This document shows, in pieces, positions 8,935 to 17,238 of a stretch of DNA of 53,104 nt. Position 1 is the first letter of the stretch, and every line of letters starts with the position of its first letter. The notes under the pieces were generated by a model. The model ran no database searches. It had not been told where the DNA came from and was given only the letters and a program-made list of their open reading frames with translations. Location: contig NZ_JAFMHR010000004.1 in assembly GCF_017854415.1 (NCBI RefSeq), forward strand, positions 1 to 53,104, given 5' to 3'. A program made the position numbers and the translations under genes. Source of the DNA: Yoonia sp. Its GTDB lineage: Bacteria > Pseudomonadota > Alphaproteobacteria > Rhodobacterales > Rhodobacteraceae.

Positions 8935-9593
8935 GGTGATACTTGCGGCGGGTCGGGCGGCGGTATGACGGCCCCCTCGCCAATCACAATTACGGTGGCA
9001 CTTTGCCAGGTTCCGTTGTGATCAACAGCGGCCTCTAAGTCAGAGGCAGCAATCGCCGCGACCGAAGTGCCTAAAAACAAGGCATCCAGCGTTCCATCAA
9101 ATCCCAGCACCTGACCTGACGTCTGCAAAGTTCCACTGTAATCAAGTGTCGTATTCTGCGCGATCCGGTCACCTGCCACAGTGATTTCGCCTTGATAATT
9201 TTCAACGCGACCTTGCGGCGCAGCCCCAAAGAAATTCACCAAAGACCCGTTCACTATTCCCGTGGCAAAATCCAGATCGAGTGCCGCATCGCCGTACAGC
9301 ACCAAGGGCGCAGCCTGCAATTCAACACGGATCGTGGCCGCGCCTACGAAAGACACAGTGCCTTCAATCGGGATCGCGTCAACGGATGTCAGCGGCATGG
9401 CAGATACACCGGCACTGGGATCGCCAAGCACGCGCAGTATTTGCGCTTGATAGGTATCAAGTCGCGCAAGTCGTGGATCGGGTGCAGGGACGTTGCCACC
9501 GCCTGTGGCGCCGCTGCCGCCGCCACCGCCGCATGCGGCAAGCCACAAACCCAAACAAACAAATATGATGCAATTTAAAACACGCCCAATCAT
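8931..9593 (-). CDS. Lipoprotein, glycine-rich N-terminus, beta-rich body
   Basis: 220-aa protein with a lipoprotein signal (IIFVCLGLWLAAC, lipobox LAAC, Cys21) followed by GGGGGSGATGGG, a flexible tether. The C-terminal half (GFDGTLDALFLGT, then ASDLEAAV) faintly recalls the beta-barrel repeat of transferrin-binding-protein-like lipoproteins, but the match is weak. Function not recognised. It ends in a 4-bp overlap with the Hint gene. Confidence 0.7.
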   Translation of the reverse strand: MIGRVLNCIIFVCLGLWLAACGGGGGSGATGGGNVPAPDPRLARLDTYQAQILRVLGDPSAGVSAMPLTSVDAIPIEGTVSFVGAATIRVELQAAPLVLYGDAALDLDFATGIVNGSLVNFFGAAPQGRVENYQGEITVAGDRIAQNTTLDYSGTLQTSGQVLGFDGTLDALFLGTSVAAIAASDLEAAVDHNGTWQSATVIVIGEGAVIPPPDPPQVSP

Positions 9594-9681
9594 TGCTTAG
9601 TCCTAGCAAGACTTTCCAAAACTTTCGTTAAGCGCAGCACCGCGATTGCCCTTTTGCGCCCAAGCGCATAAAGCGTGATCC

Positions 9682-11277
9682 ATGACAAATCGCCCGCCCC
9701 TTCCCCCCGAGATCGCCCGCCGCCGGACCTTTGCGATTATCTCGCATCCCGACGCTGGCAAGACGACGCTGACTGAAAAATTCCTGCTTTATGGTGGTGC
9801 TATTCAGATGGCGGGTCAGGTGCGCGCCAAGGGCGAAGCACGGCGCACGCGGTCAGACTTTATGCAGATGGAAAAGGATCGCGGTATTTCGGTTTCGGCC
9901 TCTGCGATGTCGTTTGATTTCGGCAAATACCGTTTCAATCTGGTGGACACGCCCGGTCACTCTGATTTTTCCGAGGATACGTACCGCACACTGACCGCAG
10001 TCGATGCCGCTGTGATGGTCATCGACGGTGCCAAAGGTGTGGAAAGCCAGACGCAAAAACTGTTCGAAGTTTGCCGTTTGCGCGACCTACCGATCCTGAC
10101 ATTTTGTAACAAGATGGACCGCGAGAGCCGCGATACATTTGAAATCATTGATGAAATACAAGAGAACCTTGCGATTGACGTGACACCCGCCTCTTGGCCA
10201 ATTGGTGTCGGTCGCGAATTCATCGGCTGCTATGATATTCTGCGCGACAGACTGGAATTGATGGACCGTGCGGATCGCAACAAGATCGCCGAAAGCATCC
10301 AGATCAGCGGTCTTGATGATCCAAAACTCGCCGATCATGTGCCCGCTCATTTGCTTGAGAAGTTCCTCGAAGAAATCGAGATGGCGAAAGAATTGCTGCC
10401 CAAGCTTGATCATGAAGCACTGTTAAACGGATCAATGACGCCGATCTGGTTTGGCTCTGCAATGAACTCGTTCGGAGTCAAGGAACTGATGGACGGGATC
10501 GCGACCTATGGACCGGAACCGCAAATCCAGACAGCCACACCGCGCAACATCGCACCTGAAGAAAAGAACGTCACAGGATTCGTGTTCAAGGTTCAGGCGA
10601 ACATGGACCCAAAGCACCGCGACCGCGTGGCGTTTTTGCGGCTGGCCTCGGGACATTTTGAACGTGGCATGAAGCTCACCCATGTGCGGTCAAAAAAGCA
10701 AATGTCGATCACAAACCCTGTTTTGTTCTTAGCAGCTGATCGCGAATTGGCCGAAGAAGCATGGGCTGGCGATATCATCGGCATCCCCAACCACGGCCAA
10801 TTGCGTATCGGCGATACATTGACCGAGGGCGAAGCAATCCGCGTTTCAGGCATCCCGTCATTTGCGCCGGAATTGCTACAAACCTGCCGCGCAGGTGACC
10901 CACTGAAGGCCAAGCATCTTGAAAAAGCATTGATGCAATTTGCCGAAGAAGGGGCCGCCAAAATCTTTAAGCCTACATTTGGCTCTGGCTTTATCGTCGG
11001 CGTTGTTGGTCCGCTGCAATTCGAAGTCCTCGCCAGCCGGATCGAGATGGAATACGGCCTGCCCGTCCGGTTTGAACCGTCACAATTCACCTCTGCACGG
11101 TGGGTGGCAGGCGAACAGCTTGCTGTCGACAAGTTCGTCAATGCCAACAAGCAGCATATCGCGACTGACAATGACGGCGACACCGTTTATCTGACACGGC
11201 TGCAGTGGGACATTGACCGCGTTGGGCGCGACTATCCTGATGTGACCTTGACCGCAACAAAAGAGATGATGGTTTAA
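9682..11277 (+). CDS. prfC: Peptide chain release factor 3
   Basis: GTPase (531 aa) that recycles RF1/RF2 from the ribosome after peptide release. G1 is HPDAGKTTLTEK (~22-33), the switch II motif is DTPGHSDF and G4 is CNKMDRESRD. The EF-G-like domains II and III follow, with the RF3-typical LQTCRAGDPLKAKHL and GPLQFEVL segments. Length is normal for the family. It is read divergently from the lipoprotein gene across 88 bp. Confidence 0.96.
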   Translation: MTNRPPLPPEIARRRTFAIISHPDAGKTTLTEKFLLYGGAIQMAGQVRAKGEARRTRSDFMQMEKDRGISVSASAMSFDFGKYRFNLVDTPGHSDFSEDTYRTLTAVDAAVMVIDGAKGVESQTQKLFEVCRLRDLPILTFCNKMDRESRDTFEIIDEIQENLAIDVTPASWPIGVGREFIGCYDILRDRLELMDRADRNKIAESIQISGLDDPKLADHVPAHLLEKFLEEIEMAKELLPKLDHEALLNGSMTPIWFGSAMNSFGVKELMDGIATYGPEPQIQTATPRNIAPEEKNVTGFVFKVQANMDPKHRDRVAFLRLASGHFERGMKLTHVRSKKQMSITNPVLFLAADRELAEEAWAGDIIGIPNHGQLRIGDTLTEGEAIRVSGIPSFAPELLQTCRAGDPLKAKHLEKALMQFAEEGAAKIFKPTFGSGFIVGVVGPLQFEVLASRIEMEYGLPVRFEPSQFTSARWVAGEQLAVDKFVNANKQHIATDNDGDTVYLTRLQWDIDRVGRDYPDVTLTATKEMMV

Positions 11278-11311
11278 GCATTCGTTAACCATCATGCAGG
11301 CAAGGTACGTC

Positions 11312-11563
11312 ATGTGGCGTTTCCTTTTCTTTATCATACTCGGATTGGGGGCCTGCGCGCCGCGCCAAGGCGTGATCGCAGGCACCGATAGCTGGACCGG
11401 GTTTGCCCAAATTGTCACCTCCGAACACGAGATTTTTCGCGACAACAAAGCAACCATGACCGTGCGACCAGTTTCTATCGCACGCGACGGCGAGCGCGCC
11501 TTTGGTGTGCTCACTAACATTCGGCGCCGCGTCCCCAATGGGCCAATCATCAACGCGATGTAA
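11312..11563 (+). CDS. Small lipoprotein of unknown function
   Basis: 83-aa product starting MWRFLFFIILGLGAC: a short hydrophobic signal with lipobox LGAC. The start is moved six codons inside the track ORF because AAGG lies 6 nt before this ATG. The mature ~70 residues (GFAQIVTSEHEIF, MTVRPVSIARDGE) show no family I know. It follows prfC after 34 nt and may share its transcript. Confidence 0.6.
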   Translation: MWRFLFFIILGLGACAPRQGVIAGTDSWTGFAQIVTSEHEIFRDNKATMTVRPVSIARDGERAFGVLTNIRRRVPNGPIINAM

Positions 11564-11605
11564 TCCGGCGATGTCCGATTAGACTACAAAAGACACGACC
11601 GACTG

Positions 11606-11800
11606 ATGACCCACTGCATCGACGGCTGCCAAAGAGCAGAAATTGGCGTCATCAACATGACCGAGGCAAGCTTTCGACACGCCGCCCGCACGGGTTTGCC
11701 ACTGCGGGTTTTCGGGCGGCGCGGGCGATACGAAGGCACTGTCCCCGCGACGCTGTTTCAACAGGTACTGGACGCCATTTCCAAGACCCGTCATGAATAG
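11606..11800 (+). CDS. Possible small hypothetical protein
   Basis: 64-codon ORF between the small lipoprotein and the next hypothetical gene. An internal ATG at codon 18 (MTEASFRHAARTG) would give 47 aa. Neither start has a clear Shine-Dalgarno. Basic and hydrophobic residues look protein-like (LPLRVFGRRGRYEGTVPATL), but no family is recognised. Kept because it fills a same-strand gap with no competing gene. Confidence 0.35.
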   Translation: MTHCIDGCQRAEIGVINMTEASFRHAARTGLPLRVFGRRGRYEGTVPATLFQQVLDAISKTRHE

Positions 11801-11841
11801 TCATAGCGACACGTCACATTCAAATCACCAAGAGGCCATTC

Positions 11842-12576
11842 GTGCGCAAGCCACCCCAAACATTCCAAGACGGTATCGGATCACTTGTCCCGCAATACCA
11901 AAAACGGCGCGCATTGCTAACCGGACCTGATCTGCCACCACACGACGTGGATTTCGAATTGCTCAAAGATCAGCCGTTACCAGCCCAAACCTTGCCGCGT
12001 CCCGAAGGTCTCAGCCGCGTTGCCAAGAAACGGCATATGTTGCTGGGCGAACTGGCGGGCCATTGCGAATTGGCATTGCTACATGGGCTTTTGGTGTCGC
12101 ACCTGCGCAAGCATACCTATCCTGACGCAGCACCTGCGTTGTTTATGCGTATGTGGGCCGAGCAAGAAGAATGGCTATTGAACAACCTGCCCACACGTTG
12201 GTTAATATCAGCGGTGATCACCTTTGCTGAACACGGCCAATCAGAAGCTGACCGAAACCTTGCCGCACGTTTGAACATTCTGTTTTCGCTCATGAAAATC
12301 TTCGAATCCGAACGGTGCTTTTCCGGCCGTCCCCCGCAAAAGCCTTTCCGCATCGAAGACCGCAACAAAGCGCCCCTTCCAATGGGAATGAAAGATTTCT
12401 CGGTCCTGAATGGCGATCTTGAGGCGCACTTGCTTGCCCCGATTTGGCGCGATGCGAATACGACACCAATGATCGGCCCTCTGGTGCGACATTTGCTGGA
12501 ATTGTTGAACCAGGATGACGGCACTGTGTTCCGCCGCCTTGCATTGATGCGCGAAACAGCAACAAAGGCGCGGTGA
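11842..12576 (+). CDS. Conserved hypothetical protein
   Basis: 244-aa soluble protein with no signal peptide, membrane segment or motif I can name. It starts with GTG, supported by AAGAGG 6 nt upstream. The centre is helical and Trp-rich (MRMWAEQEEWLLNNLPTRWL) and the C-terminus is rich in Leu and Arg. It lies upstream of the helicase leader on the same strand. Confidence 0.7.
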   Translation: MRKPPQTFQDGIGSLVPQYQKRRALLTGPDLPPHDVDFELLKDQPLPAQTLPRPEGLSRVAKKRHMLLGELAGHCELALLHGLLVSHLRKHTYPDAAPALFMRMWAEQEEWLLNNLPTRWLISAVITFAEHGQSEADRNLAARLNILFSLMKIFESERCFSGRPPQKPFRIEDRNKAPLPMGMKDFSVLNGDLEAHLLAPIWRDANTTPMIGPLVRHLLELLNQDDGTVFRRLALMRETATKAR

Positions 12577-12610
12577 TCCACCGCTTGGCTAGGGGGACTT
12601 CTTGACGCAG

Positions 12611-12718
12611 TGCAGCAATTAAGTTAGCTGCAATCACAGCCAAAAATGGCTGTTGACGCAGGACGCGCTGAACAAGCGTCCTTTCACCTTTGCGGACCGA
12701 TCCGCAGACATAGGACGT
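12611..12718 (+). promoter_or_regulatory. Structured leader of the DEAD-box helicase gene with a possible Shine-Dalgarno switch
   Basis: Four hairpins lie in ~100 nt: TGCAGC/GCTGCA (12611-12632), ACAGCCA/TGGCTGT (12636-12653), AGGACGC/GCGTCCT (12660-12682) and TGCGGA/TCCGCA (12691-12706). The helicase Shine-Dalgarno is AGGACGT at 12712-12718, a near copy of the 5' arm of hairpin 3. The strand GCGTCCT (12676-12682) can therefore pair fully with either AGGACGC (SD free) or AGGACGT (six Watson-Crick pairs plus one G-U, SD hidden). Helicase mRNAs often have regulatory leaders; the switch itself is inference. Confidence 0.55.
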
Positions 12719-12720
12719 AT

Positions 12721-14196
12721 ATGACTAAGTTTACTGATTTGAACCTTGACGCCAAGGTTCTCAAGGCCGTTGCTGAAACAGGCTACGACACACCTACCCC
12801 CATTCAGGCCGGCGCGATTGCCCCCGCCCTTGAAGGCCGCGATGTTTTAGGTATCGCCCAGACAGGTACTGGCAAAACCGCTGCCTTCACACTGCCAATG
12901 ATTACACTGCTGGGCCGCGGGCGGGCACGCGCACGCATGCCACGGTCATTGATCCTTGCACCAACACGCGAATTGGCTGCACAAGTTGCTGAAAACTTTG
13001 ATGCTTATGCCAAATACACCAAACTGACGAAAGCCTTGTTGATTGGCGGCACCAGCTTCAAAGATCAGGACAAACTGATCGACAAGGGTGTGGACGTGCT
13101 GATCGCGACCCCTGGCCGTTTGTTGGACCACCTTGAGCGCGGCAAATTGATTCTAACCGATGTGAAAATCATGGTCGTCGACGAAGCCGACCGGATGCTC
13201 GATATGGGTTTCATCCCCGACATCGAAGAAATTTTCAAGCGCACGCCATTCACCCGCCAAACACTGTTCTTTAGTGCGACAATGGCCCCAGAGATCGAGC
13301 GGATCACAAACACATTTCTGTCGAATCCTGCAAAAATTGAAGTGGCCCGTGCGGCAACAACGAACGTGAACATCAAGCAAGGTGTTGTGATGTTCAAAGC
13401 CTCTGCCAAACCCAAAGAACCGACTGAAAAGCGCGAATTGCTACGGAAATTGATCGACGCCGAAGGCGACGCCTGCACAAACGCGATTATCTTTTGCAAC
13501 CGCAAATCCGACGTTGATATTGTCTCTAAGTCATTGAATAAATGGGGCTATCAGGCCGCGCCAATCCATGGCGATCTGGACCAAAGCCACCGCACAAAGA
13601 CGCTGGATAAATTCCGCGACAACGAATTGCGCATCCTTGTGGCCTCTGATGTCGCGGCGCGTGGTTTGGATATTCCGGCTGTGACACACGTCTTTAACTT
13701 CGATGTGCCCAGCCACGCCGAAGACTATGTGCACCGCATTGGCCGGACCGGTCGCGCTGGACGCTCTGGCACCGCGATCATGATCTGCACGCCGCGCGAC
13801 GAGAAAAACCTCGAGGACGTGGAACGTTTGGTCAAGACGACGATTCCCCGCTTGGACAGCCCAATGGGCAAATCAGCGGCCCCTGCCCCTGCAACCCCGT
13901 CCGAAGCTGAAAAGACCGACGACAAGCCAAAGCGCACACGCAATCGCCGCAAGCCAGAGCCGAAGGTCGAAGATGTAAAGGTCGCAGAAGCCAAACCTGC
14001 TGCTGCACCCGAAGTCAAAGCAGAAGCGAAACCCCAACCTAAACCCGAGCACACACAAAAACCACGTGAAGAGCGTGCGCGCGGTGGCCGTGGACGTGGA
14101 AACGACCGCCGTGATAACGGACCAAAAGTTGTTGGTATGGGTGACGATACGCCAACGTTTATCGCATTAAGCTTTGCAGATCGGGCGAAAGACTAA
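12721..14196 (+). CDS. DEAD-box ATP-dependent RNA helicase (RhlE-like)
   Basis: 491-aa helicase that unwinds RNA duplexes, likely in ribosome assembly or RNA decay. The start is the ATG 5 nt after AGGA (MTKFTDLNLD), 25 codons inside the track ORF. The Q motif is GYDTPTPIQ, motif I AQTGTGKT (~45-52), Ia PTRELA, II VDEADRMLDMGF, III FSATM, V VASDVAARGLDIP and VI HRIGRTGRAGRSG. The last ~110 residues are a low-complexity Lys/Glu/Pro/Ala tail ending in an Arg/Gly-rich patch (GGRGRGNDRRDNG), a likely RNA-binding tail. It ends at a strong bidirectional terminator. Confidence 0.93.
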   Translation: MTKFTDLNLDAKVLKAVAETGYDTPTPIQAGAIAPALEGRDVLGIAQTGTGKTAAFTLPMITLLGRGRARARMPRSLILAPTRELAAQVAENFDAYAKYTKLTKALLIGGTSFKDQDKLIDKGVDVLIATPGRLLDHLERGKLILTDVKIMVVDEADRMLDMGFIPDIEEIFKRTPFTRQTLFFSATMAPEIERITNTFLSNPAKIEVARAATTNVNIKQGVVMFKASAKPKEPTEKRELLRKLIDAEGDACTNAIIFCNRKSDVDIVSKSLNKWGYQAAPIHGDLDQSHRTKTLDKFRDNELRILVASDVAARGLDIPAVTHVFNFDVPSHAEDYVHRIGRTGRAGRSGTAIMICTPRDEKNLEDVERLVKTTIPRLDSPMGKSAAPAPATPSEAEKTDDKPKRTRNRRKPEPKVEDVKVAEAKPAAAPEVKAEAKPQPKPEHTQKPREERARGGRGRGNDRRDNGPKVVGMGDDTPTFIALSFADRAKD

Positions 14197-14234
14197 AAAG
14201 TCGGGCTTAATCCTAGCTTATGCAAACTAGAATC

Positions 14235-14269
14235 AAAAAAGGTCGGGGTATTATCCCCGACCTTTTTTT
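14235..14269 (+). terminator. Bidirectional rho-independent terminator between the helicase gene and rnj
   Basis: AAAAAAGGTCGGGG, loop TATTAT, CCCCGACCTTTTTTT: an 8-bp GC-rich stem extended by A-T pairs. The A-run on the left is the T-run for the minus strand, so it serves both convergent genes. On the minus strand it starts at the rnj stop codon itself. Confidence 0.9.
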
Positions 14270-15935
14270 ATGCGCCTAACCGCGACACGATCACAGTCAC
14301 TTCGGGCTTTTTACCAATCTCGCCCTGCGCAGAACGTCGAGCGATCGTCTTAAGCTCTTTTTCCAGCTTCACATCATCGCGCAACGTCTTGGCGTTGGCG
14401 CGGTTTATGAACTGGCTCAGGTCCTGTTCGACAACTTCAACCAAGGCGGCATTGTTGCGCCCTGTCTCGGCCAGACCAGAGGTTTCAACCCACGGATCAC
14501 CCAGCGGTTCGTCATTTTCATCGATGATCAGCGTCACGATCATATGCCCGTTCAGCGCCATGCGGATACGGTCACGCACGATGCCATCCATAGCACCCAC
14601 TTGCACAGAGCCATCAAGATAGGTCCGGCCGGTCTCGATATACTCGGCAACAGTCGCGCGGTTCCCCGACAGATCAATCATCATACCATTGACCGCGACA
14701 ATGCCCGCAAGCCCGCTTTCGCCACCCAGTTTCACGTGCTCGCGCAAATGACGGTGCTCGCCGTGCATCGGGATCAGAATTTGTGGTTTCACAATCTGGT
14801 GCAGGCGCTGCAAGTCGGGACGGTTAGCATGGCCCGATACGTGGTACTTGCCGCCCGCGTCGTCGATCACGTCGACGCCCAGTTCAGACAACTGGTTCAT
14901 GATACGGATCACGCCGCGTTCATTGCCGGGAATTGTCTTGGAAGAGAACAGAAACGTATCCCCATCTTTCAACTTCAGGCCCAAATAGGACCCTTGTGCT
15001 AATTGCGCAGACGCCGCACGGCGTTCGCCTTGGCTGCCGGTGACCAACAGCATCACGTTCTCGCGCGGCATGTTCAGCGCGTCTTCGGGGGACACAACAG
15101 GCGGAAATCCGGTCAAAATACCAACTTCAGTGGCGGCTTCGACCATCCGGCGCATTGCACGACCCAATAGCACGACGGAACGGTCGGCCTTTTGGGCGGC
15201 CATAGCCAATGTCTTTAAACGCGCGATGTTCGACGCAAACGTGGTCGCGACAACCATGCCGCCCGCTTGTTTCATCATATCAGCGATTGCATCACCAATT
15301 GATGCCTCTGACCTGCCAGCATCCCGTGAAAACACGTTAGTACTGTCACAAATCAGGGCTTTGACACCATCTTTGGAGACTTCTTCCCACAGAGCTTCGT
15401 TCCACGGATCACCAACAATCGGTGTTTCGTCGATCTTGAAGTCACCAGAATGTAGCACCCGGCCTTCTGGCGTATCGATCAAAAGGCCTGCACTTTCAGG
15501 GATCGAGTGGCTGATTGGCAGATATGACACCTTGAGCGGACCACAAGTAATCACTTCGGGATAAACGCCAACAACTTTAACCACACTTGCGGGATGGCCA
15601 TGTTCGTCCAGCTTGCGCCGCGCAATATTGGCCGTGAAAGCCCGCGCATAAACAGGCGCGCCCAGACGTTCCCAATAGTGCCCAATTGCGCCCACATGGT
15701 CTTCGTGTGCGTGAGTAATAAAGATACCTTCGATCTGCGCTTTGCGCGCCTCGAGCCATGCAATATCCGGCAGGATCAGATCAACACCCGGTGTGCTGTC
15801 CATATCAGGGAACGTCACACCCAAATCGACCACAATCAGGCGTTCCTTGCCCGGTGCGCCATAGCCATAAACATAGGCGTTCATGCCAATTTCGCCGGCG
15901 CCCCCAAGAGGCAGATATATCAGGCGGTCGGTCAT
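14268..15935 (-). CDS. rnj: Ribonuclease J
   Basis: Metallo-beta-lactamase/beta-CASP nuclease (555 aa) with 5'-3' exo- and endonuclease activity in mRNA decay and rRNA maturation. The zinc motif THAHEDH is at 74-80, then HSGDFKIDETP, the beta-CASP region LVTGSQGE, and MHGEHRHLREH. Length fits the family. It is the distal gene of the minus-strand block after coaX and orf61. The stop lies in the shared terminator. Confidence 0.95.
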   Translation of the reverse strand: MTDRLIYLPLGGAGEIGMNAYVYGYGAPGKERLIVVDLGVTFPDMDSTPGVDLILPDIAWLEARKAQIEGIFITHAHEDHVGAIGHYWERLGAPVYARAFTANIARRKLDEHGHPASVVKVVGVYPEVITCGPLKVSYLPISHSIPESAGLLIDTPEGRVLHSGDFKIDETPIVGDPWNEALWEEVSKDGVKALICDSTNVFSRDAGRSEASIGDAIADMMKQAGGMVVATTFASNIARLKTLAMAAQKADRSVVLLGRAMRRMVEAATEVGILTGFPPVVSPEDALNMPRENVMLLVTGSQGERRAASAQLAQGSYLGLKLKDGDTFLFSSKTIPGNERGVIRIMNQLSELGVDVIDDAGGKYHVSGHANRPDLQRLHQIVKPQILIPMHGEHRHLREHVKLGGESGLAGIVAVNGMMIDLSGNRATVAEYIETGRTYLDGSVQVGAMDGIVRDRIRMALNGHMIVTLIIDENDEPLGDPWVETSGLAETGRNNAALVEVVEQDLSQFINRANAKTLRDDVKLEKELKTIARRSAQGEIGKKPEVTVIVSRLGA

Positions 15936-16063
15936 GCGTTTTCCTTGGTAAAGTGGTCAATATGAATACCACTATATGTGGCATATCAGGGTCTGGTACG
16001 TGATTTCGGCCTGATTGACAGGCTACAGGCTGTTTGTCGAGACTTGAGTACGCCTCAACTGCC

Positions 16064-16249
16064 TTACTCGTCACTATGAGGCTTCGCGCGCCATGCATTG
16101 ATCCACTTGATAGGATCAGGTCGATGTACGCGGACCTTAAAGATGAAAGCCAAACCCAAGATGAAAAGTAACGCAGCACCAAGTCCCGTCCCATTCATGA
16201 AGAACAGTTGCAACTCAGCTTGCTCGATCAATTGTGCTAGATATTCCAC
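16064..16249 (-). CDS. Small single-pass membrane protein
   Basis: 61-aa product with a GTG start supported by AGGAG 6 nt upstream. Residues ~21-40 (GTGLGAALLFILGLAFIF) form one membrane helix, followed by a basic cytoplasmic tail (KVRVHRPDPIKWINAW). No family recognised. It lies between coaX and rnj on the same strand. Confidence 0.55.
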   Translation of the reverse strand: MEYLAQLIEQAELQLFFMNGTGLGAALLFILGLAFIFKVRVHRPDPIKWINAWRAKPHSDE

Positions 16250-16366
16250 GGAAGACTCCTCGCTTTAATGCGGGTCGTTGCCCTATGGTCCCATAAATTT
16301 AGCTGGTCCATGCGCACCGGGTCAATCAATTTATTGGACTGTTGACGACACTATACTTTCCGTCAA

Positions 16367-16441
16367 TTAGAAGCGGAATGTGATCCCTACTCCAATGTTA
16401 GTTGCATCCGAGATGTGTGTCTTCAGTGCTGTAGACTGTGT
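16367..16441 (-). pseudogene. Vestigial C-terminus of an outer-membrane beta-barrel protein gene
   Basis: Just after the coaX stop, another minus-strand frame reads STALKTHISDATNIGVGITFRF and then TAA. Alternating polar and hydrophobic residues with a terminal Phe are the C-terminal signature that the BAM machinery reads in outer-membrane proteins. No upstream part of such a gene remains, since the frame continues backwards into coaX. I read it as the tail of a gene lost by deletion; chance is possible because only 25 codons are involved. Confidence 0.4.
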
Positions 16442-17223
16442 CACGTGCGCACTGCTGCAACTTTGTTATACTTATGGATCACGGTCAGGCCGTGAATCGT
16501 CAAATCGTCATCATATGCGTCGAACAGCTTTTCGGACTGCTGGAACAACGGCGCCAAGCCACCGGTTGAAATCACCTGCATTGGCACGCCGCGTTCTGCC
16601 TTGATCCGCGCACATATCTCGCGGACCAACCCGATGTAACCCCAAAAGACGCCAGACTGCATACAGGCAACAGTATTGGTGCCAATTACCGCTTGCGGTT
16701 TGGATATATCAACGTGCGGCAAGGCAGCTGCAGCATTGTGCAACGCCTCTAGAGAGAGGTTGACCCCCGGGGCAATTACGCCGCCGACATAGGCCCCATC
16801 TGATGCAACAACATCAAAAGTCGTGGCCGTCCCGAAATCAACAACGATCAAATCGCCGCCAAAGCGGTCAAATGCGCCTGCGGTATTTACCAATCGGTCA
16901 GGCCCAACTTGCGTTCCCGCATCAACGCGTGGCTGCGCTGGCAGCAGGCAATCGGATTTGCCGACAACCAAAGGACGGCAGTTGTAATAGCGATCGGCAA
17001 AGACCCGCAGGTTGAACACCACGCGCGGCACTGTCGAGCTTACGATGACTTCATCGATCTCGACGTCTACTTTTTGAAACCGCATTAGCGTGGATAGCCA
17101 GACATAGTACTGATCTGCCGTGCGCTGCCATTCTGTGCTGGTGCGCCAAGTGGCGATGAATTCTGTGCCATCCCAAATCGAAAAAACCGTGTTGGTATTC
17201 CCGCAATCAATTGCCAAGAGCAT
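16441..17223 (-). CDS. coaX: Type III pantothenate kinase
   Basis: First enzyme of CoA synthesis (260 aa), phosphorylating pantothenate; the type III enzyme needs a monovalent cation. The ASKHA-fold phosphate motif is LAIDCGNTNTVFSIWDG (3-19). PRVDAGTQVGPDRLVN and VVDFGTATTFDVV carry the substrate-binding and catalytic Asp regions, and STGGLAPL is near the C-terminus. It lies 15 nt after birA. Confidence 0.94.
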   Translation of the reverse strand: MLLAIDCGNTNTVFSIWDGTEFIATWRTSTEWQRTADQYYVWLSTLMRFQKVDVEIDEVIVSSTVPRVVFNLRVFADRYYNCRPLVVGKSDCLLPAQPRVDAGTQVGPDRLVNTAGAFDRFGGDLIVVDFGTATTFDVVASDGAYVGGVIAPGVNLSLEALHNAAAALPHVDISKPQAVIGTNTVACMQSGVFWGYIGLVREICARIKAERGVPMQVISTGGLAPLFQQSEKLFDAYDDDLTIHGLTVIHKYNKVAAVRT

Positions 17224-17238
17224 CAGCTGCCCTCCCTT

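Noticed and set aside
12646-12720. N-terminal extension of the DEAD-box helicase from ATG 12646
   Set aside because: This ATG lies within a hairpin without a Shine-Dalgarno; the ATG at 12721 has AGGA at 5 nt and matches where the family begins.
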